In this document: in pieces, positions 23,712 to 29,155 of the stretch | Layout: each line of letters begins with the position of its first letter | Position numbering within the stretch: position 1 is the stretch's first letter | Source: a virus | Virus record (IMG/VR): IMGVR_UViG_3300025887_000094 | Coordinates: 1 to 32,056 of that record | Strand: one strand, 5' to 3' | DNA length: 32,056 nucleotides | Position numbers and translations under genes: made by a program | Notes under the pieces: generated by a model | The model's database searches: none | The model's input: only the letters and a program-made list of their open reading frames with translations | What the model was told of the DNA's origin: nothing

Positions 23712-23733
23712 CAACTAGTAGATAGGAAAAGAC

Positions 23734-24069
23734 ATGACACTGATTAACCTAGTATCAGAAAAGACTCTTGAAGTAGTATCGCCAAGCGCAAGCGATCAAG
23801 CGATCCTCGCAGCACGTATTGACGCAATCAAAGCATTGCAAAAGAGCCTAGGCGCGATGCTTAAAGAGGATCAAGCGACGGCCGTCGCGAACGGTTTCGC
23901 AGAATATAAAGTGTCAGACGTTCGCACTGCGCCGAAAGTATCAGACTTTGAAACACTGGCACAGAACGGACACAGCGACCTAAGCAAGCTAGAGCTACGT
24001 GGCATCGCTAAGATGTTTGCTCTATTCGCTAAGACCGGAACACGGAACACGTTCCGCTGGATCGACTAG
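23734..24069 (+). CDS. Unknown small protein, first gene of left operon (111 aa)
   Basis: 111 residues, ATG 23734 preceded by AGGAAAAG. Mostly helical and soluble: ASDQAILAARIDAIKALQKS, LGAMLKEDQATAVANGFAEY, LSKLELRGIAKMFALFAKTG, ending RNTFRWID. No signal peptide, membrane segment, Cys or recognisable motif. First gene after the TTGACA promoter, so probably made early; a small regulator or host-interacting protein is possible but not supported by motif. Confidence 0.7.
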   Translation: MTLINLVSEKTLEVVSPSASDQAILAARIDAIKALQKSLGAMLKEDQATAVANGFAEYKVSDVRTAPKVSDFETLAQNGHSDLSKLELRGIAKMFALFAKTGTRNTFRWID

Positions 24070-24073
24070 GCGA

Positions 24074-24127
24074 TACATAGCCGGTACACTGGAAACAGTG
24101 TGCCGCACTATGTAGATCCTCTACATA
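24074..24127 (+). promoter_or_regulatory. Alternative RNA hairpins between first and second gene
   Basis: A strong stem-loop at 24082-24105 has 10 pairs (one G-U) closed by a GAAA tetraloop. Outside it TACATAG (24074-24080) pairs with CTATGTA (24108-24114). The latter segment can instead pair as TATGTAG (24109-24115) with CTACATA (24121-24127). The two outer pairings are mutually exclusive, as in attenuators or riboswitch expression platforms. No T-run follows, so the output would be ribosome-site access (GAGG at ~24164) or RNA processing. Confidence 0.5.
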
Positions 24128-24173
24128 AAACCGGCCGGATCACGGCCAACCCAGAAAAGAAAGAGGTAAAACC

Positions 24174-24413
24174 ATGCGAATTAAACTAGAGTATATTGAG
24201 GTCCAGATGCTTCTTAGTGGTCTAGATGCAATGCATCTACCTACGGCATCCCATGACGATATCAAGAAATCTTTGTATCGTCGCTTGGAAAGAATGGAAA
24301 GAGATTACACCGGTAGCTATGCCGATACTGCTATCGGCAAAAAGATTGAAGCGGCCGTCGATAAGGTCGATGCGAACGGCAAGATTAAATCCTGGACTGA
24401 GATCACAGTATAA
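24174..24413 (+). CDS. Unknown small protein (79 aa)
   Basis: 79 residues with AGAGG upstream of ATG 24174. Sequence: RIKLEYIEVQMLLSGLDAMH, DDIKKSLYRRLERMERDYTG, YADTAIGKKIEAAVDKVDAN, ending SWTEITV. Predicted alpha-helical, no Cys, no membrane segment. The gap before it holds alternative hairpins and the gap after it a perfect 10-bp hairpin. Unrecognised. Confidence 0.65.
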   Translation: MRIKLEYIEVQMLLSGLDAMHLPTASHDDIKKSLYRRLERMERDYTGSYADTAIGKKIEAAVDKVDANGKIKSWTEITV

Positions 24414-24421
24414 TCTAGACC

Positions 24422-24448
24422 GGCTAGCCTATGTGATGTAGGCTAGCC
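24422..24448 (+). promoter_or_regulatory. Perfect intergenic hairpin GGCTAGCCTA
   Basis: GGCTAGCCTA and TAGGCTAGCC form a perfect 10-bp stem with a 7-base loop, 9 bases after the stop of the 79-aa gene. No T-run follows, so it is probably an RNA-stability or processing element. Each arm contains the palindrome GGCTAGCC, and the CCGGCTAGC at the left arm recurs in the repeat array at 24853-24981. Confidence 0.6.
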
Positions 24449-24475
24449 ATACGTTAACCAGAAAGAGGAAAGACA

Positions 24476-24721
24476 ATGCCAGATATTTATTGCGGACACT
24501 GCGGCGAACCATGGGAAATGGACACGCTACACGATGTAGTAAGCGAGGGTAACGCAACGAACTATCGCGATGCTGCTCACAAGTTCACTAAGTTCGGATG
24601 CGGGATTATGATGTATCCCACGACCGGCACATGTACTAATCCAGTAGTGGATCAATACGCGGCCGACCGTGCAAGAGTGAACCATATCATGTCACCGCAT
24701 CCAGATGAATGGATGGAATAG
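24476..24721 (+). CDS. Small Cys-containing (zinc-ribbon-like) phage protein (81 aa)
   Basis: 81 residues: PDIYCGHCGEPWEMDTLHDV at the N-terminus, then NYRDAAHKFTKFGCGIMMYP and TTGTCTNPVVDQYAADRARV. A CxxC pair (residues 6 and 9) and two further Cys (about 42 and 53) plus His make a small zinc-binding fold likely. CGEPW.MD.LHD followed by a GCG segment resembles short zinc-ribbon proteins seen in phages. Ends seven bases before a strong terminator, so it is the last gene of the first transcript. Function unknown. Confidence 0.65.
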   Translation: MPDIYCGHCGEPWEMDTLHDVVSEGNATNYRDAAHKFTKFGCGIMMYPTTGTCTNPVVDQYAADRARVNHIMSPHPDEWME

Positions 24722-24727
24722 AACCAA

Positions 24728-24754
24728 GGGCGCCCTAGCGGCGCCCTTTTTTTT
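24728..24754 (+). terminator. Intrinsic terminator after the first three plus genes
   Basis: GGGCGCC, loop CTAGC, GGCGCCC, then eight T. It starts six bases after the stop at 24721. Strong stem and T-run make this a confident rho-independent terminator. The GC-rich repeat array begins about 65 bases downstream. Confidence 0.93.
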
Positions 24755-24819
24755 GTGCCGAGTTGGGCGCCTACCCCGTGCCGGTGATCCGCGCAGGGCG
24801 CGGCCGGCCGGCCACCGCG

Positions 24820-24981
24820 AGGGCGCAGGGCGCAGAACATGATAGAGATCGACCTGCTAGCGGGGGCGCAGGATATGCAAGCGACCGACCGGCTAGCGGG
24901 GGCGCAGACATCTATAGATATATACCGGCTAGCGGGGGCGCAGACATATCGGCCGGCCGGCCGGCTAGCGGGGGCGCAGAC
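24820..24981. repeat. GC-rich repeat array with exact 36-bp period
   Basis: Core GCTAGCGGGGGCGCAG starts at 24856, 24892, 24928 and 24964, exactly 36 bases apart. Extended 21-base units lie at 24853, 24889, 24925 and 24961, with 15-base spacers; copy 1 differs at two to three positions. Just upstream is a degenerate double copy AGGGCGCAGGGCGCAGA (24820-24836). Two of three spacers are self-complementary (ATCTATAGAT; CGGCCGGCCGG). Because 36 is divisible by 3 one frame stays open and would read RPASGGAD every 12 residues, but its only start is a TTG without ribosome site. Confidence 0.9.
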
Positions 24982-25130
24982 CGGCGCCCCTGGAATCGCG
25001 GGGCTCGATGTATAGACCAGCCGGCACCCGTTTATTTTTGACTATATAGACCTACAAATATGTTGCCGCTGCGCGACCGATACTATAGACTAAACCTACG
25101 TTAACTAGAAACAGGAAAGGAATCCGACTC
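24982..25130. other. Leader region before the 232-aa gene
   Basis: 149 bases without a gene. TTGACT at 25038-25043 could be a -35, with TATGTT 15 bases on as a poor -10, so a promoter here is only possible. Since a terminator lies upstream at 24754, the 232-aa gene needs some promoter, and this is the only stretch available apart from the repeats. The 23 bases at 25097-25119 match the leader before 24476 at 21 positions. Confidence 0.4.
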
Positions 25131-25829
25131 ATGAAATCCGGTATCATATACAAGGGGCAAAGCCTATTGGATAGTAAACCCGTTGTTGCGATCGCGACCT
25201 ATAGCGACCGCAACACAAAGACAGGCAAGGTTTTACAGACCTATATAATCCGGTCAGACATCTCCCCACTAGACGCAAGCAAAACGGGCGCAGACTTCTC
25301 TATATGCGGGGACTGTAAATTCAGGGGGACACCGACCGATGACCCTAAGCGCAAGCAAGCGGTCAAACGTGACTGTTATGTTAATCTCGGGCAAGGCCCG
25401 ACCATAGTATACAAATCATTTTTGCGGGGGACTTACCCCATGGCAGACAATAGGGGGGACCGTATGACACTCGGGGCCGGCCGTGTTGTTAGACTTGGCA
25501 CGTATGGGGATCCTGCCGCAATTCCATCATGGGTATGGGATCAACTCTTAACTAGTTGCGCGACGCATCTGGCATACACGCATCAGTCAGGATTTCGTCC
25601 AGATATTGCAATGCAAAGCGCAGATACTGAAGCGCAAGCGGTCGCACATTGGAACAACGGTCGGCGGACGTTCCGAGTCATTACTGACCTAGGCGATATC
25701 GTAAAAGGTAAAGAGATCCTTTGTCCCGCAAGCAAGGAAGCCGGCCGGCGCGTTCAATGTAACGCCTGTAAATTGTGCGGGGGCAATAGCACAAAGTCAT
25801 CTAAATCAATTGCCATTGTACAGCACTAA
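25131..25829 (+). CDS. Conserved phage protein with paired cysteines (232 aa)
   Basis: 232 residues. Blocks: DFSICGDCKFRGTPTDDPKR, DCYVNLGQGPTIVYKSFLRG, GAGRVVRLGTYGDPAAIPSW, LAYTHQSGFRPDIAMQSADT, HWNNGRRTFRVITDLGDIVK, EILCPASKEAGRRVQCNACK followed by LCGGN. I recognise the CGDCKFR ... CYVNLGQGP ... R.GTYGDPAA.P ... YTHQ ... CPAS.EAG...C..C..CGG order from many phages (I associate it with DUF7227; not certain). Eight Cys in pairs could hold zinc or an Fe-S cluster; a link to gp88-type radical SAM proteins is conceivable but the CxxxCxxC signature is absent. Role unknown. Confidence 0.75.
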   Translation: MKSGIIYKGQSLLDSKPVVAIATYSDRNTKTGKVLQTYIIRSDISPLDASKTGADFSICGDCKFRGTPTDDPKRKQAVKRDCYVNLGQGPTIVYKSFLRGTYPMADNRGDRMTLGAGRVVRLGTYGDPAAIPSWVWDQLLTSCATHLAYTHQSGFRPDIAMQSADTEAQAVAHWNNGRRTFRVITDLGDIVKGKEILCPASKEAGRRVQCNACKLCGGNSTKSSKSIAIVQH

Positions 25830-25831
25830 TG

Positions 25832-25863
25832 GCACAATCAACGCGGGGGCATTGTGTCCCCGC
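25832..25863 (+). promoter_or_regulatory. Competing intergenic hairpins
   Basis: GCGGGG (25843-25848) pairs with CCCCGC (25858-25863). Alternatively CACAAT (25833-25838) pairs with ATTGTG (25851-25856), which lies in the loop of the first stem. No T-run. The downstream ribosome site AGAGG (25871-25875) is close to the right arm, so translation of the 63-aa gene may depend on which stem forms. Confidence 0.4.
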
Positions 25864-25884
25864 ACTAGTAAAGAGGAAAACAAT

Positions 25885-26076
25885 ATGGACTATGAAGCAG
25901 CACGAAATCTAGCAGACCAAATAGAGAAAGAGGTGAATAAAAAGCCTGATTTCTGGACACAAGATATGTATTGGAACAAGTGTAGAACCATTGTTGAAAT
26001 GAGGCATCCTAAAATGGATGTCATGAAACAAGCCGAGCTTGTCGGCAAAATGATGCAAGAAAGGTTCCCGTCATGA
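25885..26076 (+). CDS. Small helical protein (63 aa)
   Basis: Start at ATG 25885, with AGAGGAAAA upstream; the frame is open further upstream but without a ribosome site. 63 residues: MDYEAARNLADQIEKEVNKK, PDFWTQDMYWNKCRTIVEMR, VMKQAELVGKMMQERFPS. Helical, one Cys, no membrane segment. Its stop overlaps the next start as ATGA. No family recognised. Confidence 0.65.
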   Translation: MDYEAARNLADQIEKEVNKKPDFWTQDMYWNKCRTIVEMRHPKMDVMKQAELVGKMMQERFPS

Positions 26077-26456
26077 TTATCGCAGAGATCTCTTGCGATG
26101 TCGCATCCCTTGCCATTGAGGCAGGGGACACGATCTTTACACTTCCAAACGACATAGGTTCAGACGGAGGTTTTCACATCTATATTTACTTGGACTATGG
26201 TCAAGTAAACGATACAGACCGAGATGAAATGATGGATGCACGCGCCGGCGCATGGTTCCAAGAGCTTATTGTCGGACCTAGACAGGCACGGATTTGTTGG
26301 TCTGATTGCTATGATCCTTACCAGACAGAAATGAACAAGGTGATCTATAAAGATCAAGGACGCAGCCCCTATGCTGCAACACTACAACAGGGCAGATGGG
26401 ATGTGTATCGATGGGGCGGAGATTGGCACTTTGTCCGGAAGGGGGATTTAAAATGA
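26073..26456 (+). CDS. Unknown protein, last gene of left operon (127 aa)
   Basis: 127 residues coupled to the 63-aa gene by ATGA. Beta-rich opening (IIAEISCDVASLAIEAGDTI), then GGFHIYIYLDYGQVNDTDRD, GAWFQELIVGPRQARICWSD, and a C-terminal GRWDVYRWGGDWHFVRKGDL. Rich in Trp and aromatic residues at the end. No membrane segment or recognised motif. Ends six bases before a strong terminator. Confidence 0.65.
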   Translation: MIIAEISCDVASLAIEAGDTIFTLPNDIGSDGGFHIYIYLDYGQVNDTDRDEMMDARAGAWFQELIVGPRQARICWSDCYDPYQTEMNKVIYKDQGRSPYAATLQQGRWDVYRWGGDWHFVRKGDLK

Positions 26457-26461
26457 CACAA

Positions 26462-26504
26462 GGGGCGGCGCTGGGGATTTCCCTGGCGCCGCCCCATTTT
26501 TTTT
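26462..26504 (+). terminator. Intrinsic terminator ending the left plus operon
   Basis: GGGGCGGCGC pairs with GCGCCGCCCC, extended inward by five more pairs (two G-U) around an ATTT loop, then A and eight T. A 15-pair stem makes it very strong. On the minus strand no T-run follows, so it should not stop transcription coming from terS. GC-rich repeats begin 20 bases downstream, as after the terminator at 24728. Confidence 0.93.
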
Positions 26505-26523
26505 ACACACACACATTAGAGCG

Positions 26524-26722
26524 AAGGCGCAGGGCGCAGACCGGTTGGCCGGCCACCTCGATCGGGGGCGCAGGGATCCGGAGAAGTTAACAAACATACC
26601 CCAAATGTTAACCAGCTAGCGGGGGCGCAGACATGCGGAGCCCGAACCCTGACGCGGGGGCGCAGAAACTAGGGCGCAGGGGCGCAGACACCTGCGTAAT
26701 GATTAAGCAAGCGGGGGCGCAG
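26524..26722. repeat. Second cluster of GC-rich GGGGGCGCAG repeats
   Basis: Copies of GGGGGCGCAG or shorter forms occur at 26524-26539 (double), 26564, 26615-26630 (full GCTAGCGGGGGCGCAG), 26656, 26671-26687 (double), and 26711. Spacing is irregular here. It opens with a double AGGCGCAGGGCGCAGA and a GGCCGGCCACC block, both also present at the head of the first array (24801-24836), so the two clusters share a common origin. The last copies overlap the 3' end of the nuclease gene (26669). Confidence 0.85.
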
Positions 26723-27091
26723 GGCCGTGAACACGGCACCAACGTCCCCGAAAACATGTCCAACCCCGCATTTCAACCCCTTTTCCATGAGGAATGGGCC
26801 TTGATCCCCCCCAAATAGATGCAAGGAACGGTCAGAGAGGCTCTTGACTAAGAAGAAACACGCGCCCCCTCGCGACCAATACTGCATATTCCACGCGACT
26901 TGATGAGATCGGAGATTGACTGCATTGCTTTTGCTTGTCTTCAATTCAATCCAGAAGGGTAATCCATCCCAGATTACATGCACATCGGGAACTCCCCCGC
27001 CATGTACGTTCTCAATCCGTGTCGCTGATGCCTTCGGAGGTAAGTTCTGCCTTATCGTGTTCCAAAAGTTCGCCTCTGGTCCCTTTGACAT
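26669..27091 (-). CDS. PDDEXK / VRR-NUC-type nuclease
   Basis: 140 residues. After a helix (SKGPEANFWNTIRQNLPPKA) come IENVHGGGVPDVHVIWDGLP and FWIELKTSKSNAVNLRSHQV: P35-D36 and E49-L50-K51 form the PD-(D/E)xK motif, with Q64 in the following helix, as in VRR-NUC and Holliday-junction-like phage nucleases. The catalytic set is complete. The start overlaps terS by 80 bases, an unusually long overlap in another frame. The last ~20 codons (ALRPRLLNHYAGVCAPAP) run into the GC-rich repeats, so the natural C-terminus may have been altered by repeat insertion. It may process packaged or recombination DNA; the function is inferred from the family. Confidence 0.8.
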   Translation of the reverse strand: MSKGPEANFWNTIRQNLPPKASATRIENVHGGGVPDVHVIWDGLPFWIELKTSKSNAVNLRSHQVAWNMQYWSRGGACFFLVKSLSDRSLHLFGGDQGPFLMEKGLKCGVGHVFGDVGAVFTALRPRLLNHYAGVCAPAP

Positions 27092-27581
27092 CTGTCACAT
27101 CCTTGAACTCAGCATCTATCACAAATGCTTGTGGGAATTTCTTTTGGAGATCCGCAAGCCGACCGACTATTTCATCACGGGACATGGTGTCGATGGTGTG
27201 TGTCTGTTCCCGCCTGTCTACAGTCAGACCACCAAGTGCTGATCGTATCTTTTCAGCATTGATAGCGGCAGAGAATTGACCTGCCTCTTCAGCCCCCTCG
27301 GACAGCTGGTGTAGGCGTTGCAGTTGTCCGATGGTTGACACCCCATACCGGCGTTCTCTTTCATCGCGCATCTCTTGTATATATTCTAGTACATGAGGAT
27401 AGTCCCGACCGTTTAGCAAACGAGAGGCGTGTTCTTGTGCAAGGGACGTTTTGTATCCGGCTTTTCTTGCACTCTCAGCATTGGAGTAGATGCCTTCCAC
27501 GATGTGCCGTGCAAAGGTCATTTGTCTGGGCGTCAGCGTTCTGGAGTGTGCTTTCTCGATCTTCTTTTTCAGCGATGCCAT
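27012..27581 (-). CDS. terS: Terminase small subunit
   Basis: 189 residues from ATG 27581, chosen because GAGG lies eight bases upstream and because a TATAAT promoter element (27607-27612) lies between it and the farther upstream starts. N-terminal DNA-binding part: LTPRQMTFARHIVEGIYSNA, ESARKAGYKTSLAQEHASRL, LNGRDYPHVLEYIQEMRDER, a helix-turn-helix of the Terminase_2-like kind. Then an oligomerisation region (GQLQRLHQLSEGAEEAGQFS, INAEKIRSALGGLTVDRREQ) and a charged tail ending LTSEGISDTD. It recognises the packaging site and stimulates TerL. It lies ~9 kb from terL with an opposite-strand operon between. Confidence 0.85.
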   Translation of the reverse strand: MASLKKKIEKAHSRTLTPRQMTFARHIVEGIYSNAESARKAGYKTSLAQEHASRLLNGRDYPHVLEYIQEMRDERERRYGVSTIGQLQRLHQLSEGAEEAGQFSAAINAEKIRSALGGLTVDRREQTHTIDTMSRDEIVGRLADLQKKFPQAFVIDAEFKDVTDVKGTRGELLEHDKAELTSEGISDTD

Positions 27582-27606
27582 AGCAAAATCCTCAATGTTT
27601 ACAGGC

Positions 27607-27635
27607 ATTATAGGTGTCGCTGCGCGGTGCATCAA
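27607..27635 (-). promoter_or_regulatory. Promoter of terS
   Basis: Minus strand: TTGATG (27630-27635), 17-base spacer, perfect TATAAT (27607-27612). Predicted start about 27600, giving a 19-base leader containing GAGG before ATG 27581. The in-frame ATG at 27608 falls in the -10 box, arguing against it. Confidence 0.7.
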
Positions 27636-27720
27636 GTTTACATATAGTGTTTTTTCCAGAGGAATTGGGACGGGTTGGACCGAAAAATCTAGGAGAGGGC
27701 AGTACGAGGCAACTGGTTAG

Positions 27721-27915
27721 GTGAGTACACCTGAGTACACCCTGAGTACACCTATCATTAGTATGGTGTACTCAGGGTAAAAACTGTTAACTCATTGTTC
27801 AGTAGTAATAAAATCGTGTATCATTGTGGGGTGAGTACAGTGAGTACACCAAAACCCAATAATTTTCAGTTCAAAAAGTTTTAAAATCTCCAGCAACTCC
27901 CTATAGTGTACTCAC
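27721..27915. repeat. GTGAGTACAC iterons and 14-bp inverted repeat
   Basis: Seven copies of the decamer: GTGAGTACAC 27721, CTGAGTACAC 27731 and 27742, inverse GTGTACTCAG 27766, GTGAGTACAG 27831, GTGAGTACAC 27840, inverse GTGTACTCAC 27906. Spacings of 10, 11 and 9 bases in the tandem copies equal about one helical turn. Copies at 27742 and 27766 form a perfect 14-bp inverted repeat (27739-27752 with 27765-27778). The last copy ends nine bases before the TTGACA of the right operon. Confidence 0.92.
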
Positions 27916-27924
27916 AGAAACATT

Positions 27925-27953
27925 TTGACATCGGGCCGTGCTGCGTTTAACTT
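27925..27953 (+). promoter_or_regulatory. Promoter of the right plus-strand operon
   Basis: TTGACA at 27925-27930 is perfect. The -10 is weak: TAACTT at 27948-27953 with a 17-base spacer. This suggests an activated promoter, with the adjacent GTGTACTCAC (27906-27915) as the activator or repressor site. Leader to ATG 28003 contains ACTAGTA at 27977, as before two other plus-strand genes. Confidence 0.55.
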
Positions 27954-28002
27954 GATTCGCGAGGCATGGTGCTTCGACTAGTAGTAGAGAGGAAGATAGA
28001 AG

Positions 28003-28413
28003 ATGGAACTCCAAGATATATTTAACAAGGCATCTGAGCATTTATCCGCGATGTCTGGTCCGTGTATGCGGAACCGTTCTTGTGTTTATCGTGATGGTAA
28101 GGGCGGCATGTGTGCTGTTGGTGTGTTCATTACTGATGAGCATTACACTCCGGAGATTGAGAGCATTGGCATTGCTGATGGCAACCGTGGTGATTTGGTT
28201 CGTGACGTTGTTGCGCGGTCTTTGGGTTTGAAAGCATTGACCCGTGATCAGTTGTCTTTGTTTGCTGCTTTACAGGATGTTCATGACGAGTGGGATTGTG
28301 ATGTTCGTTATGGTGTGGAAGATGATACGTTACATGAGGTCAATCACTCTGAGGTTATGCAGAGGAATTTAGAGAACGTCCGCAACCGTTTTGATTTGGA
28401 GTGCTTGTCATGA
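28003..28413 (+). CDS. Conserved phage/bacterial protein, unknown (136 aa)
   Basis: 136 residues, first gene of the right operon, with AGAGAGGAAG upstream. Pattern: LQDIFNKASEHLSAMSGPCM, then SCVYRDGKGGMCAVGVFITD, EHYTPEIESIGIA, and SLFAALQDVHDEWDCDVRYG. The layout IF......HL ... C.YR....CAVG.fI.DE.Y ... LQ..HD is a family I recognise from phages and prophages, with no known function. Four Cys/His could coordinate metal. TGA overlaps the next ATG (ATGA). Confidence 0.7.
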   Translation: MELQDIFNKASEHLSAMSGPCMRNRSCVYRDGKGGMCAVGVFITDEHYTPEIESIGIADGNRGDLVRDVVARSLGLKALTRDQLSLFAALQDVHDEWDCDVRYGVEDDTLHEVNHSEVMQRNLENVRNRFDLECLS

Positions 28414-28928
28414 ATTTGGAATTGAAATCTATTAAGTACACTGAGTGGATGTCTGAGGAGACATTGTGTTTTACTGCCAATCTTTGGGTAGATGGCAAGG
28501 TCTTTGCTGAGGTTAGCAATCAGGGTCATGGCGGTTGCACTGACGTTCGTCCCCACTCTAAATTCAAGTTAGATAGCACTGAGGGTGCGATGCCTTTTTA
28601 CCGTCAGTTAAAGAAGGTTGAGGCACATTGTAATGCGATGCCTAATCTTGAGCCGTGTGCTTTGTTTGGTGAGGGTTTGCCCATGGATTTGGAACTGTGG
28701 TGCAACATGGAGGTTGAGGCATTTTTGGCGCGGCGTGATATGAAGCGCAAGTTAAAGAGCCATGTTTTGTTTCAGATTAAGGGGCAGGACGGCATTTACC
28801 AGACCAAGTACCATCCTCGTAAGACTGACGGTTCGTGGACTGTGTTTGGTTCTGAGAAGCGGCGCATATTAAATGACATGCCTTTGGAAACGGCCTTGGA
28901 GATTTGGAATTCGCGAGGTTTTAACTGA
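28410..28928 (+). CDS. Unknown protein (172 aa)
   Basis: Start at ATG 28410, which overlaps the preceding stop as ATGA; a TTG at 28401 in frame is less likely. 172 residues: LELKSIKYTEWMSEETLCFT, ANLWVDGKVFAEVSNQGHGG, then PLETALEIWNSRGF at the end. The LWVDGK.FAEVSN.GHGG segment is seen in a phage protein family of unknown role. Several Cys (TLCF, GCTD, AHCN, PCALF, LWCN). No membrane segment. Confidence 0.65.
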   Translation: MNLELKSIKYTEWMSEETLCFTANLWVDGKVFAEVSNQGHGGCTDVRPHSKFKLDSTEGAMPFYRQLKKVEAHCNAMPNLEPCALFGEGLPMDLELWCNMEVEAFLARRDMKRKLKSHVLFQIKGQDGIYQTKYHPRKTDGSWTVFGSEKRRILNDMPLETALEIWNSRGFN

Positions 28929-29155
28929 TGCCATCTCTTTGGTTCACACCTACGGATCCTCGCAATACTGCGGGGGTTCGTGTTCACATGATTGCTGTAT
29001 ACGAGCGGTGGATGAAGGAAAATGGTTTTGCTGATTATGTTGGCGATGCCATGGATTTTGCTTTGGAAGAGGGGTCCAACCTGTCTCACTGTCAGCGCAA
29101 TTTCGTGAATGCATACATTCAATTATGGGAGGCTATGGACGATGGCGGTTATTAG
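28928..29155 (+). CDS. Unknown small protein (75 aa)
   Basis: 75 residues, ATG 28928 overlapping the previous stop by one base. PSLWFTPTDPRNTAGVRVHM, IAVYERWMKENGFADYVGDA, LSHCQRNFVNAYIQLWEAMD. Helical, one Cys, no membrane segment, no motif. Overlaps the next gene by 14 bases. Confidence 0.6.
   Translation: MPSLWFTPTDPRNTAGVRVHMIAVYERWMKENGFADYVGDAMDFALEEGSNLSHCQRNFVNAYIQLWEAMDDGGY

Larger units (their letters stand above)
23381..23733. promoter_or_regulatory. Divergent control region between late block and left plus operon
   Basis: 353 bases without a gene that separate the minus-strand virion block from the first plus-strand gene. It holds a possible minus promoter, a 12-bp palindrome, a bulged hairpin, a second palindrome ATACCGGTAT at 23601-23610, a tandem ATATGGTC pair at 23621 and 23631, and the plus promoter with an overlapping inverted repeat and two GGTGAGTCGTT copies. 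Such density of symmetric sites suggests regulator binding. No open frame with a ribosome site is present. Confidence 0.75.
27582..28002. promoter_or_regulatory. Divergent control region between terS and right plus operon
   Basis: 421 bases without a gene. From left to right: the terS promoter, seven GTGAGTACAC copies with a long perfect inverted repeat, an A/T-rich stretch around 27850-27890, and the TTGACA promoter of the right operon. The layout fits either a regulated divergent promoter, a replication origin, or the packaging-initiation site next to terS. Confidence 0.7.

Noticed and set aside
24853-24981. CRISPR array
   Set aside because: Repeats are 21 bases and spacers only 15, two spacers are simple palindromes, and no cas gene is present.
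24763-25041. Protein-coding gene with RPASGGAD 12-residue repeats
   Set aside because: Only a TTG start, no ribosome site, and it begins directly behind the T-run of a strong terminator. The open frame follows from a 36-bp period free of stop codons.
26396-26818. Plus-strand small frames across the terminator and repeats
   Set aside because: They cross a strong terminator or the GC-rich repeats and have no ribosome sites.
27582-27635. Longer TerS start at 27635 or 27608
   Set aside because: A TTGATG-17-TATAAT promoter overlies these codons and a good GAGG site precedes ATG 27581.
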